A DNA stretch of 64,000 nt from Micromonospora thermarum (GCF_012034245.1 NZ_JAATEO010000008.1:124001-188000); one strand, 5' to 3'. Positions 24,759 to 34,221 are shown, counted from the first letter of the stretch. Numbers and translations are program-made. The notes: generated from the letters alone by a model not told the origin.

Positions 24759-25658
24759 TCAGCGCTGGCCGAGCCAGGACTCGATCGCCGCCACCGCGCG
24801 GCGGCTGTCGGCGTCGACCTGCGTACGCTCGGCCGAGGTGCCCTCCCAGCCCTGCTCCCACAGGATCGTCACCACGTCGTCGATCCGGATCGCGCGGATC
24901 AGCCGGACCTCCTCACCCTCGACCGGGTTCCCCTCCAGGTCACGGGCGTCGCTCCGGATCTCGAAGAGCACCGAAGCGTCGCCGTAGCCACGGTCGTCGA
25001 GCAGCCGCAGCCGGTACGTCACCGGGTTCTCACCCGTACCCTGCTGCTCCGGGCAGGCCTGGACCGCCTCGCGCAACTCGCGCAGCGCGTCGTCGGCGCG
25101 ACCCGCCTTGTAGATGGTGATGGTGTGGATGTAACTGCCGTCCGGGACGTAGTCGGCGGGATTCTTGGCGAACTTGTAGGCGAGGGACCGGGTCCGCCGT
25201 TGCACGATCGTGTCGTCGCTGGGGAAGCGGGCCCCGCACACCGACGGCAGCGCCTCGGTGTCCTGGAACGACTCGAGCCCCTTGTCGTTCGCCGCCGCGA
25301 GCCGGAAGAACGCCTTGTCCGGGATCGAGGTCGGGCCCGGCCGAGCCGGGGACGTCGAGGTCGACGCCGAGGTCCGCGGCGTACCGCTGGGGGTCGTCAA
25401 CGGGGTCGGGGACGTGGTCGGCGACGGCGCCGTCGGACTGCCGCCGGGCGGCGCCACCGGGGTCGGCTCGGCGGAGAGCGCGAGCCGGGTGCCGGTCGCC
25501 ACACCGGCCACCAGGACCGCCGCCGCGAGGGCGGTGCCGGTCATCCGGACCCGGGCGCGCCGGTCGGCGGCGCGCCGGAGCGTCTCCGGGACGGGCAGGG
25601 TTCGGGCGTCCGCCTCGTCGGCGAGCGACCGGTAGAAGTCGTACAGGTCACGCGACAT
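24759..25658 (-). CDS. Membrane-anchored protein coupled to an ECF sigma factor
   Basis: A 299-residue protein with a cytosolic N-terminus (about residues 1 to 35), one membrane helix (TGTALAAAVLVAGVATG, about 40 to 57) and a Pro/Ser/Thr-rich linker (65 to 110) before an extracytoplasmic domain. It starts inside the last codons of the sigma gene (ATG 25658, sigma stop 25648), preceded by GGAGGCGAACG. The topology and coupling suggest a regulator or anti-sigma partner of the sigma factor, but no zinc motif is visible. Function inferred from position only. Confidence 0.7.
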   Translation of the reverse strand: MSRDLYDFYRSLADEADARTLPVPETLRRAADRRARVRMTGTALAAAVLVAGVATGTRLALSAEPTPVAPPGGSPTAPSPTTSPTPLTTPSGTPRTSASTSTSPARPGPTSIPDKAFFRLAAANDKGLESFQDTEALPSVCGARFPSDDTIVQRRTRSLAYKFAKNPADYVPDGSYIHTITIYKAGRADDALRELREAVQACPEQQGTGENPVTYRLRLLDDRGYGDASVLFEIRSDARDLEGNPVEGEEVRLIRAIRIDDVVTILWEQGWEGTSAERTQVDADSRRAVAAIESWLGQR

Positions 25659-26157
25659 CGTTCGCCTCCAGTCGTTCGTCGGTGAGGTCGGGCAGGAGGG
25701 CCGCCAGCCGGGCACGTCCCCGGGACAGCCAGGACTTCACGGTGCCGGTGGGCACGTCGGTCTCGCGGGCGATGTCCTCCACCGACATGTCGTAGAGGTA
25801 GTGCAGGGCGAGCGCCTGCCGTTGCGCGGCCGGGAGCTGCCGGAGCGCGCCGACCAGCAGCACGGTGTCCTCGTTCGGTGGCGGAACCGGGTCCGGTGGG
25901 CCGGTGCGGCGGACCACCGCGCGCCAGCCGGTCAGCCGCCGCCAGCGGTCGGTGGCCAGCCGGGCCACCACCAGCCGCAGCCACGCCTCCGGTGCCGGGT
26001 GCGTGGTGAGCCGGCCCCACTGCCGCCAGGCCCGGGCGTACGCCTCCTGCACCAGGTCCTGCGCCTCGCTGTGGTCGCCGGTGACGGCGTAGCCGTAGCG
26101 GAGCATCCGGTGCGCGGTGCTCCGGTAGAACTCGTCGAAACTCTCCGCGTCCCTCAT
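25648..26157 (-). CDS. ECF sigma factor, SigE-like family
   Basis: A 169-residue sigma-70 family ECF protein. Region 2: SEAQDLVQEAYARAWRQW (about 30); region 4: VEDIARETDVPTGTVKSWLSRGR (about 120). The short N-terminus FDEFYRSTAHRML is typical of the actinobacterial SigE-type (ECF41/42-like) group. ATG 26157; a GTG at 26214 gives a longer frame without support. It precedes, and overlaps by 11 bases, a membrane protein gene. Regulon unknown. Confidence 0.85.
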   Translation of the reverse strand: MRDAESFDEFYRSTAHRMLRYGYAVTGDHSEAQDLVQEAYARAWRQWGRLTTHPAPEAWLRLVVARLATDRWRRLTGWRAVVRRTGPPDPVPPPNEDTVLLVGALRQLPAAQRQALALHYLYDMSVEDIARETDVPTGTVKSWLSRGRARLAALLPDLTDERLEANDVA

Positions 26158-26249
26158 GTCGCCATCACGTGTCCCCAAGGTCCGTCGCTGTCGTTGTCCT
26201 GAGAACGGGCCCACCGTCCCGCCGGTTGCATCCAGGCTGTCGGGAAGAC

Positions 26250-26294
26250 GACGGCGCCCCCGGACCCCAATCCTGGGGTTCCGGGGGCGCCGTC
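26250..26294. terminator. Strong hairpin terminator after UPF0182
   Basis: GACGGCGCCCCC...GGGGGCGCCGTC with a further inner GGACCCCA/TGGGGTTCC pairing, nearly perfect over about 20 bp per arm. It lies just past the stop of the UPF0182 gene (26305, leftward) and before the sigma gene start. Confidence 0.85.
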
Positions 26295-26304
26295 GGTCGC
26301 GGTG

Positions 26305-29298
26305 TCAGCCGCCGGGCCTCGGGGAGGCGCTGCCGCTCGGCGTGGGTGTGCCGCCGGGGGCCGCCGTGGGCGCGGCGGTCCCCTGGGCCTGCTGGAAGGC
26401 GGTGATCGCCTCGTCGAGCGCCTTCAGCGCGCGCCCGTACCGTTCGAAGTCGCCCGAGGCCTGCGCGGCGCGGACCTCCGTGATCGCGGTCTGGACGCGG
26501 TTCGCGGCCTCGGCCAGCTCACCGGTGAGCGGGGGCGGCGTCGCACCCGGACTCGGTGAGGGCGGCGGGGTCTCGCCGGGCGGTGGCGGCGGGGTGGGCG
26601 TGGCGCCGGCCCGCTTGCCCTGCTCGACGAGCTGCTTGATGCCGTCGGTGAGGTTGTCGGCGAGCACCACGTACGAACCGCCGTCGCCGTACGACAGGAG
26701 CACCTTCTGGAGCAGCGGATACGCGTCCTGCTGGTTGCTCTTCACGTAGACCGGCTCGACGTAGAGCATGCCGTTGCCGAACGGCAGGGACAGCAGGTTG
26801 CCGTACTGGACCTGTGCCTGGTTCGACGAGAGCAGGTTCAGCTGCTGCCGGATCTGGGCGTTGTTGGTCATCTGCTGGTGCACCTGCACCGGACCGGAGA
26901 TCCGCGTCTGGTCCGGCAGCTCCAGCACCTCCAGCCGTGGCTGCCCGTCCACGTACGACCCGGAGATCAGCGCGGCCAGGTTCTGCCGGCCGTTCGGGGT
27001 GACCGCGGCGGTGAGCTGGAACCGCGGGGACTCCTGCCCGGGGAACTGGGTGAAGAGGTAGTACGGAGGCTGCTTCTGCCCGCTGTCCGGCGCGTCCGGC
27101 ACGTTCGGCACCTGCCAGAAGTCCTGGCCGGAGTAGAAGTCGCCGGGGTTGGTCACGTGGAACCGGGTGAGCAGGTTGCGCTGCACCTTGAACAGGTCGG
27201 CCGGGTACCGGAAGTGCGCGGTCAGGTCGGCCGGGATCTCCGACTTCGGCTTGACCAGGTCACCACCGAAGGCCTTGTTCCAGGCCTTGAGCACCGGGTC
27301 GCTCTCGTCGAACTCGTACAGCGTGACGGTGCCGTCGTACGCGTCGACGGTGGCCTTCACCGAGTTGCGGATGTAGTTTACGTTCTCCCGGGCCAGCTGG
27401 AAGGTGCCGCGGCCGGTCAGCTCGTCGGTCGTCTCCTGCTGGAGGTTGACCCGCTCCGCGTACGGGTAGGTGGCGGCGGTGGTGTAGCCGTCGATGATCC
27501 ACTGGACCCGGCCGCCGACCACCGCCGGGTACGGGTCGCCGTCCACGGTGAGGAACGGGGCGACCTTCTCCACCCGCTCGCGGGGGTTGCGGACGTAGAG
27601 CAGCTTGGAGTTCTCGTTGACCGCTTCGGAGAGCAGGAAGTTCGACTCCTGCTCCTTGATCGCGTAGAGCAGCCGGCGGGTGAACGAGCCGATCTCGACA
27701 CCGCCGGAGCCGGTGTACGTGTAGTAGGACTCGGGGCCGTTGTCGCCGCCCTCGCCCACCGGCCGGTCGAACTCGGCGGGGTTCGCGTCGGGGTCGGCCT
27801 TGCCGACGATGGCGTAGTCGCCGTCCTCCATCCGCTCGCCGTAGTAGATGCGCGGCTGGCTGGACGGGATCTGCTCGGTCTGCGAGGAGCACGCCTCCTG
27901 CGACTTTTCGCCGAGGAAGCCGCTGACGAAGAACGGCTGGCCGCCGCAGACGACCTGGTTGGCCGGGGCGGCCACCACGCCGTACCCGTGGGTGTAGACG
28001 GTGTGGCGGTTGATCCAGTTGCTCTGCTGCGCGGTCAGCTCGCTGTAGTTGATCTCACGGACACCGACCACGTAGTCCTGGGTCTTGCCGCTGACGGCGT
28101 AGCGGTCGATGTCGAGCTTGGGACCGAAGTCGTAGAAGCCGCGGACCTGCTGGAGCTGCGTGTACGTCTCGCTGACCAGCTGCGGGTCCAGCAGGCGGGC
28201 GTTGGGCACGACCGCCGTGTCCGTGGCCAGCGTCGCCGGGGGCGTCAGGTTGCTCGCCGCGTACGGTGTGGTCTCGGCCCCGGTGAGGCCGAACGCCGCC
28301 CGGGTCGCGTCGATGCTGCGCTGGATGTACGGCGCCTCCTTGTCCCGGGCGCTCGGCTTCACCTCGAACGTCTGCACCGCCCACGGGTAGATGCCGCCGA
28401 TCGCGACCGCGGAGACGCCCAGCAGGGCCAGCGAGATGCCCGGCCAGACCAGGTTCCGCATCCAGGCGTTCGAGAAGACGATGATCGCGATCGCCACCAC
28501 GACCGAGATGTAGGCGAGGATCTCCTTCGCCGGGAGCAGCGCGTTGACGTCGGCGTACCCGGCGCCGTACACGTTGGCGCCGTCGTTGTACTCCAGCAGC
28601 ATCGCCCGCCGGTCGAGCACGTACGCGATGGCCTTGAGCAGCACGAAGACCGCGACCAGCGTGCTCAGGTGGGCGCGCGCGGCGTTGCTCATCCGGTCCC
28701 CGACGCCCTGGAGCCGGACGCCGCCGAAGATGTAGTGAACGGCGAGCGCCCCGATCAGCGCCAGCACCACGGCGGTGAAGGCGACCCCCAGCAGGTAGCG
28801 CCAGAACGGCAGGTCGAAGACGTAGAAGCCGACGTCGACCCCGAACTCCGGGTCCTTGACACCGAAGTCGCCGCCGTTGCGGAAGAGCAGCCACTGGTTC
28901 CACCGGCTCTGCGCCGACAACCCGGCGAAGAGGCCGACCACGGCGGCGACCAGCGCGATCCAGGTGCCGAGCCGCGGGCTCAGCAGCATCCGGTAGCGCT
29001 CCAGGGTGGCCTGCTCGGGGGACTGCGGCCGCATCCGGGGCCGCAGCCGGTGGGCCAGCCAGAGGTTGCCGCCCACGACGACCGCCATGCCGAGCCCGAC
29101 CGCGAGGAAGAGCAGCAGCCGGGTGGCGAGCACCCCGGTGAAGACCTCCTTGTAGTCGACCTCGTCGAACCACAGCCAGTCGGTCCACGCCTGCACACCC
29201 CAGCCGAGCAGGGTGAAGAGCACGAACACCCCGACCAGGACACCGATCGTGACGCGACCGCGTCGGCTCATCCTCGGTAGGGGGGCGCTGCTACGCAT
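26305..29298 (-). CDS. UPF0182 family membrane protein
   Basis: Long membrane protein of 997 residues (COG1615), with about seven hydrophobic segments in the first 330 residues (WGVQAWTDWLWFDEVDY after the first helix is a signature of the family) and a large soluble extracytoplasmic domain. It ends with a low-complexity Pro/Thr/Gly linker and a helical tail. M. tuberculosis Rv3193c is a member, in the same genomic block. Function unknown. ATG 29298 chosen over GTG 29304 (MV-M) and over an internal ATG 29271 (MSRRGR). Confidence 0.92.
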   Translation of the reverse strand: MRSSAPLPRMSRRGRVTIGVLVGVFVLFTLLGWGVQAWTDWLWFDEVDYKEVFTGVLATRLLLFLAVGLGMAVVVGGNLWLAHRLRPRMRPQSPEQATLERYRMLLSPRLGTWIALVAAVVGLFAGLSAQSRWNQWLLFRNGGDFGVKDPEFGVDVGFYVFDLPFWRYLLGVAFTAVVLALIGALAVHYIFGGVRLQGVGDRMSNAARAHLSTLVAVFVLLKAIAYVLDRRAMLLEYNDGANVYGAGYADVNALLPAKEILAYISVVVAIAIIVFSNAWMRNLVWPGISLALLGVSAVAIGGIYPWAVQTFEVKPSARDKEAPYIQRSIDATRAAFGLTGAETTPYAASNLTPPATLATDTAVVPNARLLDPQLVSETYTQLQQVRGFYDFGPKLDIDRYAVSGKTQDYVVGVREINYSELTAQQSNWINRHTVYTHGYGVVAAPANQVVCGGQPFFVSGFLGEKSQEACSSQTEQIPSSQPRIYYGERMEDGDYAIVGKADPDANPAEFDRPVGEGGDNGPESYYTYTGSGGVEIGSFTRRLLYAIKEQESNFLLSEAVNENSKLLYVRNPRERVEKVAPFLTVDGDPYPAVVGGRVQWIIDGYTTAATYPYAERVNLQQETTDELTGRGTFQLARENVNYIRNSVKATVDAYDGTVTLYEFDESDPVLKAWNKAFGGDLVKPKSEIPADLTAHFRYPADLFKVQRNLLTRFHVTNPGDFYSGQDFWQVPNVPDAPDSGQKQPPYYLFTQFPGQESPRFQLTAAVTPNGRQNLAALISGSYVDGQPRLEVLELPDQTRISGPVQVHQQMTNNAQIRQQLNLLSSNQAQVQYGNLLSLPFGNGMLYVEPVYVKSNQQDAYPLLQKVLLSYGDGGSYVVLADNLTDGIKQLVEQGKRAGATPTPPPPPGETPPPSPSPGATPPPLTGELAEAANRVQTAITEVRAAQASGDFERYGRALKALDEAITAFQQAQGTAAPTAAPGGTPTPSGSASPRPGG

Positions 29299-29489
29299 GA
29301 CCACTGTTGGCTCCGCACGCTCGATGTGATCGGCTCCGACCAGGCAACCAGAGTACGGGGTCTTCCTGAACGTGTCGGTCCACGGTCGCGCCGGGTCGGC
29401 CGTGGCGGGGCGGGCCCGTCGCCGTGACCTGGCTAGATGGGGGTCGGCCCGGGTGCCGGCGACGATCGGAAGCGGTCAAGGGGTGGGTC

Positions 29490-29559
29490 GCGAGCGTGCC
29501 GGCCGGCACCCCCTGGCAGCGAGCGTGCCGGCCGGCACCCCCTGGCAGCGAGCGTGCCG
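29490..29559. repeat. 29-bp tandem repeat, 2.4 copies
   Basis: Unit GCGAGCGTGCCGGCCGGC plus ACCCCCTGGCA, at 29490-29518 and 29519-29547 (identical), then a partial third copy 29548-29559. Each unit contains the 14-bp palindrome GTGCCGGCCGGCAC. It lies between the start of UPF0182 and the stop of the PDZ/Lon gene; possibly a tandem terminator or a dispersed element. The region 29305-29489 shows no gene. Confidence 0.75.
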
Positions 29560-29562
29560 CCC

Positions 29563-30576
29563 CTAGCAGCGGGCGGGTTGGCCGCCGGAGCGCAGCGCCT
29601 CCAACGCCATCAGCGCGTCGTCCAGCGTGGCGACCCTCAGCAGCGGCAGGTCGGGCTGCGGGTTGCGGACGGCCTCGGCGCAGTTGTCGGCCGGGACCAG
29701 GAACGCGGTGGCGCCCGCGTCCTTCGCCCCGACCAGCTTCTGAGCGATACCGCCGATCGGGCCGACCCGGCCCTCGTCGTCGATCGTGCCGGTGCCGGCG
29801 ATGATCCGGCCGCCGGTCAGGTCCTGCGGGGTCAGCTTGTCCACGATGCCGAGGGCGAACATGAGGCCGGCGCTCGGGCCGCCGATGTCCTCCAGGTCGA
29901 TCGTCAGCGTGAACGGGTGCGGCTGCTGCTGGTCGATCTCGATCCCGATGCGGGGCCGGCCGTCCTGCTCACGGCTGGTGATCCGGGCGGTCGCGGCGGC
30001 GCCGTTCCGGGTGTAGCCGATCGCCAGGGCGGTCCCCGCCGGCTTGGCGCGGATCAGCTCGGTGAGCCGGGCCGCCACCGTGACGGGCTGCCCGTCGACC
30101 GAGGTCACCACGTCGCCGGGCTTGAGGACGCCGTTCGACGGACCGTCGGCGGCGACCGTCTTGACCACCACCTGCACCGGGTACCCCAGCTCGCGCAGCG
30201 CCGCCGTCTCCGCACTGGTCTGGGAGACCTTGAAGTCCTCCGCGTTGCGCTCCTCGACCTCCTCCTGGCTCTCCCCCGGCGGGTACACCAGCTCGCGGGG
30301 CACCACCGCCTCGTCGTCGGAGAACCAGCCCTGGATGGCCGAACGCAGCTTGACCGAGGGCTGCACCCCCACCGTGGTCAGCCGCAACTGCCCCGCCGAG
30401 GTGGAGGTCTCCCGGCCGGTGATCTGGATGACCTCCTTACCGTCCTCGGCGCCCAGCGTGTTGACGGTCGGACCCGGGCCGAGCACCACGTACGGGATGG
30501 GCGCCGCGAGCACGCCGATGCTGAGCAGAGTGGTGAGCAGGGCACCGAGCAGGACGGTCACGCCGCGACGTCTCAT
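29563..30576 (-). CDS. PDZ-domain Lon-like serine protease (YlbL family)
   Basis: A 337-residue secreted or membrane-anchored protease. An N-terminal hydrophobic segment (VTVLLGALLTTLLSIGVLAA) anchors it, a PDZ domain follows (about 130 to 200, GVLKPGDVVTSVDGQPV), and a Lon-type catalytic domain ends it: the serine is in GGPSAGLMFALG (about 238) and the lysine in GGIAQKLVGA (about 282). M. tuberculosis Rv3194c is in the same place. Neighbour of UPF0182 on the same strand. Confidence 0.9.
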   Translation of the reverse strand: MRRRGVTVLLGALLTTLLSIGVLAAPIPYVVLGPGPTVNTLGAEDGKEVIQITGRETSTSAGQLRLTTVGVQPSVKLRSAIQGWFSDDEAVVPRELVYPPGESQEEVEERNAEDFKVSQTSAETAALRELGYPVQVVVKTVAADGPSNGVLKPGDVVTSVDGQPVTVAARLTELIRAKPAGTALAIGYTRNGAAATARITSREQDGRPRIGIEIDQQQPHPFTLTIDLEDIGGPSAGLMFALGIVDKLTPQDLTGGRIIAGTGTIDDEGRVGPIGGIAQKLVGAKDAGATAFLVPADNCAEAVRNPQPDLPLLRVATLDDALMALEALRSGGQPARC

Positions 30577-30689
30577 GCGGCAGAGCGTACCGAGCGGGCC
30601 GGTCGGCGCCGGCGGACGAGCCGGGACTTCGCCCTGAGCGCAACGCCAGCAGGCGCGACCTGGGGCGCGGCGCGCGTACCGTAGACCTC

Positions 30690-31976
30690 GTGCCTGATAT
30701 TCCGTTCGGTTTCGCGCTTCCGGGTGGGCAACCGCCAGACCCCAACGACCCTGCGCAGATGCAGCAGTTCATGTCGCAGTTGCAGCACCTGCTGTCGGCG
30801 CCCGGCAGCGGCCCGGTGAACTGGGACCTGGCCCGCCAGGTGGCCGCGAGCCAGCTCGCCGCGTCGGGTGACCCGGCGGTCTCGCCGTACGAGCGCAACG
30901 CGGTCGAGGAGGCACTCCGCCTGGCCGACCTGTGGCTGGAGCCGGCGTCGGCGCTGCCCTCGGGCATCCACACCTCCGTCGCGTGGAACCGGAACGAATG
31001 GATCTACAAGACGCTCGACGTCTGGCGCAAGCTGTGCGACCCGGTGGCCAGCCGGATGGTCGGCGCGATGGGCGACCTGGTGCCGCCGGAGGCGCGCGCC
31101 CAGCTCGGCCCGATGCAGTCGATGGTGGCCACCCTCGGTGGCGCGCTCTTCGGCGGCCAGCTCGGCCAGGCCCTCGGCTCGCTCGCCGCGGAGGTGCTCT
31201 CCGCCGGTGACATCGGGCTGCCGCTCGGCCCGGCCGGCACGGCCGCGCTGATCCCGGCCAACATCCGGGAGTACGGCGCCGGCCTGGAGCTGCCGGAGGA
31301 CGAGGTCCGCCTCTACGTGGCGCTGCGCGAGGCCGCCCACCAGCGGCTCTTCGAGCACGTGCCGTGGCTGCGCGGGCACGTCCTCAGCGCCGTGGAGATG
31401 TACGCCTCGGGCATCCGGGTCAACCGGGAGGCGATCGAGGAGGCGATGGGCCGGGTCGACCCGACCGACCCGGAGTCGATGCAGGCGATCGCCCTGGAGG
31501 GCATCTTCACGCCGGAGGACAGCCCGGCGCAGAAGGCGTCGCTGGCCCGGTTGGAGACCGCGCTGGCCCTGGTCGAGGGTTGGGTGTGCCACGTGGTGGA
31601 CAGCGCGGCCGGGGGCCGGCTGCCCAACGTCGTCCGGCTCGGCGAGGCGCTCCGGCGGCGCCGGGCCGCGGGCGGGCCGGCCGAGCAGACCTTCGCCGCC
31701 CTGGTCGGCCTGGAGCTGCGCCCGCGCCGGCTGCGGGAGGCGGCGGCGCTGTGGGCGGCCCTCACCGAGCACCGGGGCATCGCCGGCCGGGACGCCCTGT
31801 GGGGCCACCCCGACCTGCTGCCGTCCGACGACGACTTCGCCGACCCGGTGGCGTTCGCCCGGTCCCAGCCGGATCTCGGGGAGCTGGAGAGTTTCGACTT
31901 CAGCGCGCCGGGCGGCCCGGAGGAGAAGGCCCCGGGCGAGCCGGGCGAGGGACCCGAGGAGCCGCCGGCGCGCTGA
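30690..31976 (+). CDS. Zinc-dependent metalloprotease-like, DUF2342 family
   Basis: A 428-residue protein with REAAHQRLFEHVPWL (about residue 212), a zincin-like His motif, and a Gly-rich stretch GGALFGGQLGQALGSLAAEV (about 150), typical of the actinobacterial DUF2342 family that is often annotated as coenzyme F420 biosynthesis-associated. The N-terminus (NPNDPAQMQQFMSQLQHLLS) is Gln-rich. GTG 30690 diverges from the PDZ gene; equivalent to Rv3195. Enzymatic activity is not shown. Confidence 0.82.
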   Translation: MPDIPFGFALPGGQPPDPNDPAQMQQFMSQLQHLLSAPGSGPVNWDLARQVAASQLAASGDPAVSPYERNAVEEALRLADLWLEPASALPSGIHTSVAWNRNEWIYKTLDVWRKLCDPVASRMVGAMGDLVPPEARAQLGPMQSMVATLGGALFGGQLGQALGSLAAEVLSAGDIGLPLGPAGTAALIPANIREYGAGLELPEDEVRLYVALREAAHQRLFEHVPWLRGHVLSAVEMYASGIRVNREAIEEAMGRVDPTDPESMQAIALEGIFTPEDSPAQKASLARLETALALVEGWVCHVVDSAAGGRLPNVVRLGEALRRRRAAGGPAEQTFAALVGLELRPRRLREAAALWAALTEHRGIAGRDALWGHPDLLPSDDDFADPVAFARSQPDLGELESFDFSAPGGPEEKAPGEPGEGPEEPPAR

Positions 31977-31997
31977 CGGGCCAGCGTCTGATCGTCT

Positions 31998-32059
31998 CGG
32001 GTTGCGGGCGGGTCGGGGTGTCCGGCCGCCGCCGGATGCCACCGACATCCCGCAACCCG
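31998..32059. terminator. Inverted repeat between convergent genes
   Basis: CGGGTTGCGGG (31998-32008) and CCCGCAACCCG (32049-32059) are perfect 11-bp arms; a GC-rich CCGGCCGCCGCCGG lies in the loop. It is placed between the ends of the DUF2342 gene and the convergent hypothetical gene, so a bidirectional terminator is likely. Confidence 0.6.
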
Positions 32060-32103
32060 GGTCGATCTCGACCGGCGCCGCGTCACGGCGGCGCGGGCGC
32101 GGG

Positions 32104-32910
32104 TCAGCGTAGGCGGCCGGTGCCGGAGAGCAGGGCTCGCGTGGTGTCCCAGCCCTCCAGGGCCGGGTTCAGCAGGGCCAGGTCGCCCGGGCCGCGCAGG
32201 CGGTGCCACGCCGGCGTCACCGCGAGGTCACCGGGGCGGGGCGCCGCCGCCCGCACGGCCGCGGGCCGCGCGCTGTCGAGGTCCAGCGTCGGCAACCACT
32301 CCGGTACGGGCAACCGCGCCGCCACACCGAGCAGGCCGGGACCGCCGCCCTCGGCCGGCGCGACCGCGACCGGCCTGGTGGTGAGGGGCCGGAGCAGCTT
32401 GCCGATGACCAGCCCGGGCAGGTCCGGGGCGTCACCGGCGATCACGGCCACCTGGTCGTAGCGTCCGGAGGGCACTTCGCGGTCGGCACCGGCTGGACGA
32501 CCGGCCTCGGCCCACGCCGCCCGCTCGGGCAGTGCGGCCCGCCCACCCGGCCCGGCCTCGGGACCCGGCCCCGCCTCGGAACCGTTGACCGGGCCTGGCG
32601 CGCCGCCCGGCACGCGTTGCGACGGGTCCCGGGCGAGGCCCGGACCGGCAGGGCGGTCCGGCCCGCACGCGTCGAGCACGGCGTTGACGGTGGGCTCGGG
32701 TATCTCGTACACCCGCGTGCCGGGCCAGACCACGGCGTCGGCCAACCACCGGTCGGTCGGGGTCACCGCGACCGCGGTCTCGACCTCGTTGAGCGTGGCG
32801 AGCAGGTCGACGACGTCCTCGGCGAGCGCGGTCCGCCACTCGATCGGATCGATACCCGGCGGGGACCACGCCACCGGACCGAGCAACGCCACTACCAACC
32901 GTCGAGCCAC
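32104..32910 (-). CDS. Conserved hypothetical protein (Rv3196-type)
   Basis: A 268-residue protein I cannot assign. Parts resemble nucleotide-diphospho-sugar/CofC-like folds: EVETAVAVTPTDRWLADAV (about 45) and VAVIAGDAPDLPGLVI (about 150, with an AGDAPDLP segment like the metal/nucleotide loop of small GT-A enzymes). Between them lies a low-complexity Gly/Ala/Pro insert (about 85 to 135). GTG 32910. Its place in the conserved block suggests the M. tuberculosis Rv3196 slot, but I did not verify homology. Confidence 0.6.
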   Translation of the reverse strand: MARRLVVALLGPVAWSPPGIDPIEWRTALAEDVVDLLATLNEVETAVAVTPTDRWLADAVVWPGTRVYEIPEPTVNAVLDACGPDRPAGPGLARDPSQRVPGGAPGPVNGSEAGPGPEAGPGGRAALPERAAWAEAGRPAGADREVPSGRYDQVAVIAGDAPDLPGLVIGKLLRPLTTRPVAVAPAEGGGPGLLGVAARLPVPEWLPTLDLDSARPAAVRAAAPRPGDLAVTPAWHRLRGPGDLALLNPALEGWDTTRALLSGTGRLR

Positions 32911-33013
32911 GGACCGACCCTACGCCCGGTCTCGTTCGAGATCGACTCCATGTCGCTGGCATCGCTCGATCACCGGACCCGGACACCGCCGTGCCGCCGT
33001 CATGGCGTGGCGG

Positions 33014-33532
33014 TCAGGAGCCGGAGACCGCGGCGACACCCTCCAGGTAGCCGCGGGCGCGCTCGGTCTTCGGGTACCGGCCGACCAGCTCCCAGAACCG
33101 GGCGTTGTGACTCGGCACGATGAGGTGGGCCAGCTCGTGGAGCAGGACGTAGTCGATGACCCAGTCCGGCATGTCCTGGACCCGGTGCGAGATGCGGATC
33201 GTCCGGTCCGCCGGGGTGCAGGAGCCCCACCGGCCGTTCTGGTTGGTCACCCAGCGAACGCTGCTGGGCACGGCGTCCAGCCCGTGGTCGGCCAGGTAGA
33301 GCGTGATCAGTCGGGTGGCGCGGGCGAGCAACTCGGCGTCGGACCGGGCCAGCCGGCCCTCCCGGGCGGCGAGCCGGGCGAGCATCCGGTCGACCCACTC
33401 GCTCTCCTCGGCCCGGGAGAACTGGTCGGGGATCAGGACGACGACGCGCTCACCGTCGCGGTACGCGGACACCGTCCGTCGCCGGCGCTGGCTGCGCCGT
33501 ACCTCGACGACCGGCTTTCGCGCCCCTGCCAT
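33014..33532 (-). CDS. YgjP-like M48 metallopeptidase domain protein
   Basis: A 172-residue zinc peptidase-like protein. The HELAH motif is at VLLHELAHLIVPSHNARFW (about 130), with WGSC upstream (GRWGSCTPADRTIRI, about 102), as in YgjP/DUF45 proteins. ATG 33532 is chosen; an extension to 33601 has no clear ribosome site. Cytosolic, no signal. Substrates unknown. Confidence 0.85.
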   Translation of the reverse strand: MAGARKPVVEVRRSQRRRRTVSAYRDGERVVVLIPDQFSRAEESEWVDRMLARLAAREGRLARSDAELLARATRLITLYLADHGLDAVPSSVRWVTNQNGRWGSCTPADRTIRISHRVQDMPDWVIDYVLLHELAHLIVPSHNARFWELVGRYPKTERARGYLEGVAAVSGS

Positions 33533-34037
33533 CAGCGGGCCGCGCAGCCTCGGATTCCTGTCACGAGGGAAAGCTACTGCGTGGTGACCAGGGGTCCGCA
33601 AGAGTCAACACGACGACACGCGCCCGGAAAGTGGGGATTGGTCGCCAGGAGTCCCGAAAATTTCTGTGACAGAGAGTCCCCAGCCACGGTCCGTAGCGGG
33701 CCGAGGCGTCCGTCGACCGCGTCCTTTCACCGTAAGTGATCATCCAGGCGTACGCCACGCGGGGGTGTCCTGATGGACGTTTTACGGGCATCCGGTCGGC
33801 GTGTCCCCGCCAAACTCACTTATCCGACCTAATTCGCCATGCACACTCTCGACGTCAACTTGCTCACAGAGTCGATGCAGAGCTGACATGGAACTGCCCA
33901 CACCTGGGTAGGGTCCGCGGACCAGCGGTCACGACAGTGGCCGCGACGAAAGGCCCAGCGCCGGAGCCATCCCGTGGCCCGCCGCCGGGAACACCGCCGG
34001 ATGAGGGTTCGCCGGCGGACGAGACGAGGAGGGCACC
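33533..34037. other. 500-bp intergenic region, lower GC
   Basis: About 500 bases, AT-richer than its surroundings, between the peptidase start and the DUF5679 gene. A possible promoter for the rightward gene is TGACAT (33884-33889), 19 bases, TAGGGT (33909-33914), about 120 bases before the GTG. No conserved ORF or RNA is recognised; direct copies of GAGTCCC at about 33650 and 33682 are noted. Confidence 0.4.
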
Positions 34038-34205
34038 GTGGCCGACCAGGCCCAGACCTACAACGGTTACTGCGTCAAGTGCAAGGAGAAGCGGGACTTC
34101 GAGGGGCACATCGAGGTCTCCAAGACCGGAATGAACATGGCCAAGGGCAAGTGTCCGGTGTGCGGCACAACAGTGAACCGCATCCTGGGCAAGGCGAAGG
34201 TCTGA
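34038..34205 (+). CDS. DUF5679 zinc-ribbon peptide (55 residues)
   Basis: Short gene with GTG start and GAGGAGG just upstream (34026-34032). The product of 55 residues has CVKCKEKRDF near the N-terminus and CPVCG near the C-terminus, two CxxC knuckles about 27 residues apart, forming a probable zinc ribbon; a basic helix follows. It matches DUF5679 as I know the family. Followed by a perfect 13-bp hairpin terminator. Function unknown. Confidence 0.8.
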   Translation: MADQAQTYNGYCVKCKEKRDFEGHIEVSKTGMNMAKGKCPVCGTTVNRILGKAKV

Positions 34206-34221
34206 CCCGTCCGGGTCGCGT

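Noticed and set aside
26878..29280. 800-residue + strand frame across the UPF0182 gene
   Set aside because: Shadow of UPF0182, with Val/Arg/Gly-rich low-complexity content and no ribosome site.
29490..29559. CRISPR-like tandem repeat
   Set aside because: Units are directly adjacent with no spacers and no cas genes are nearby.
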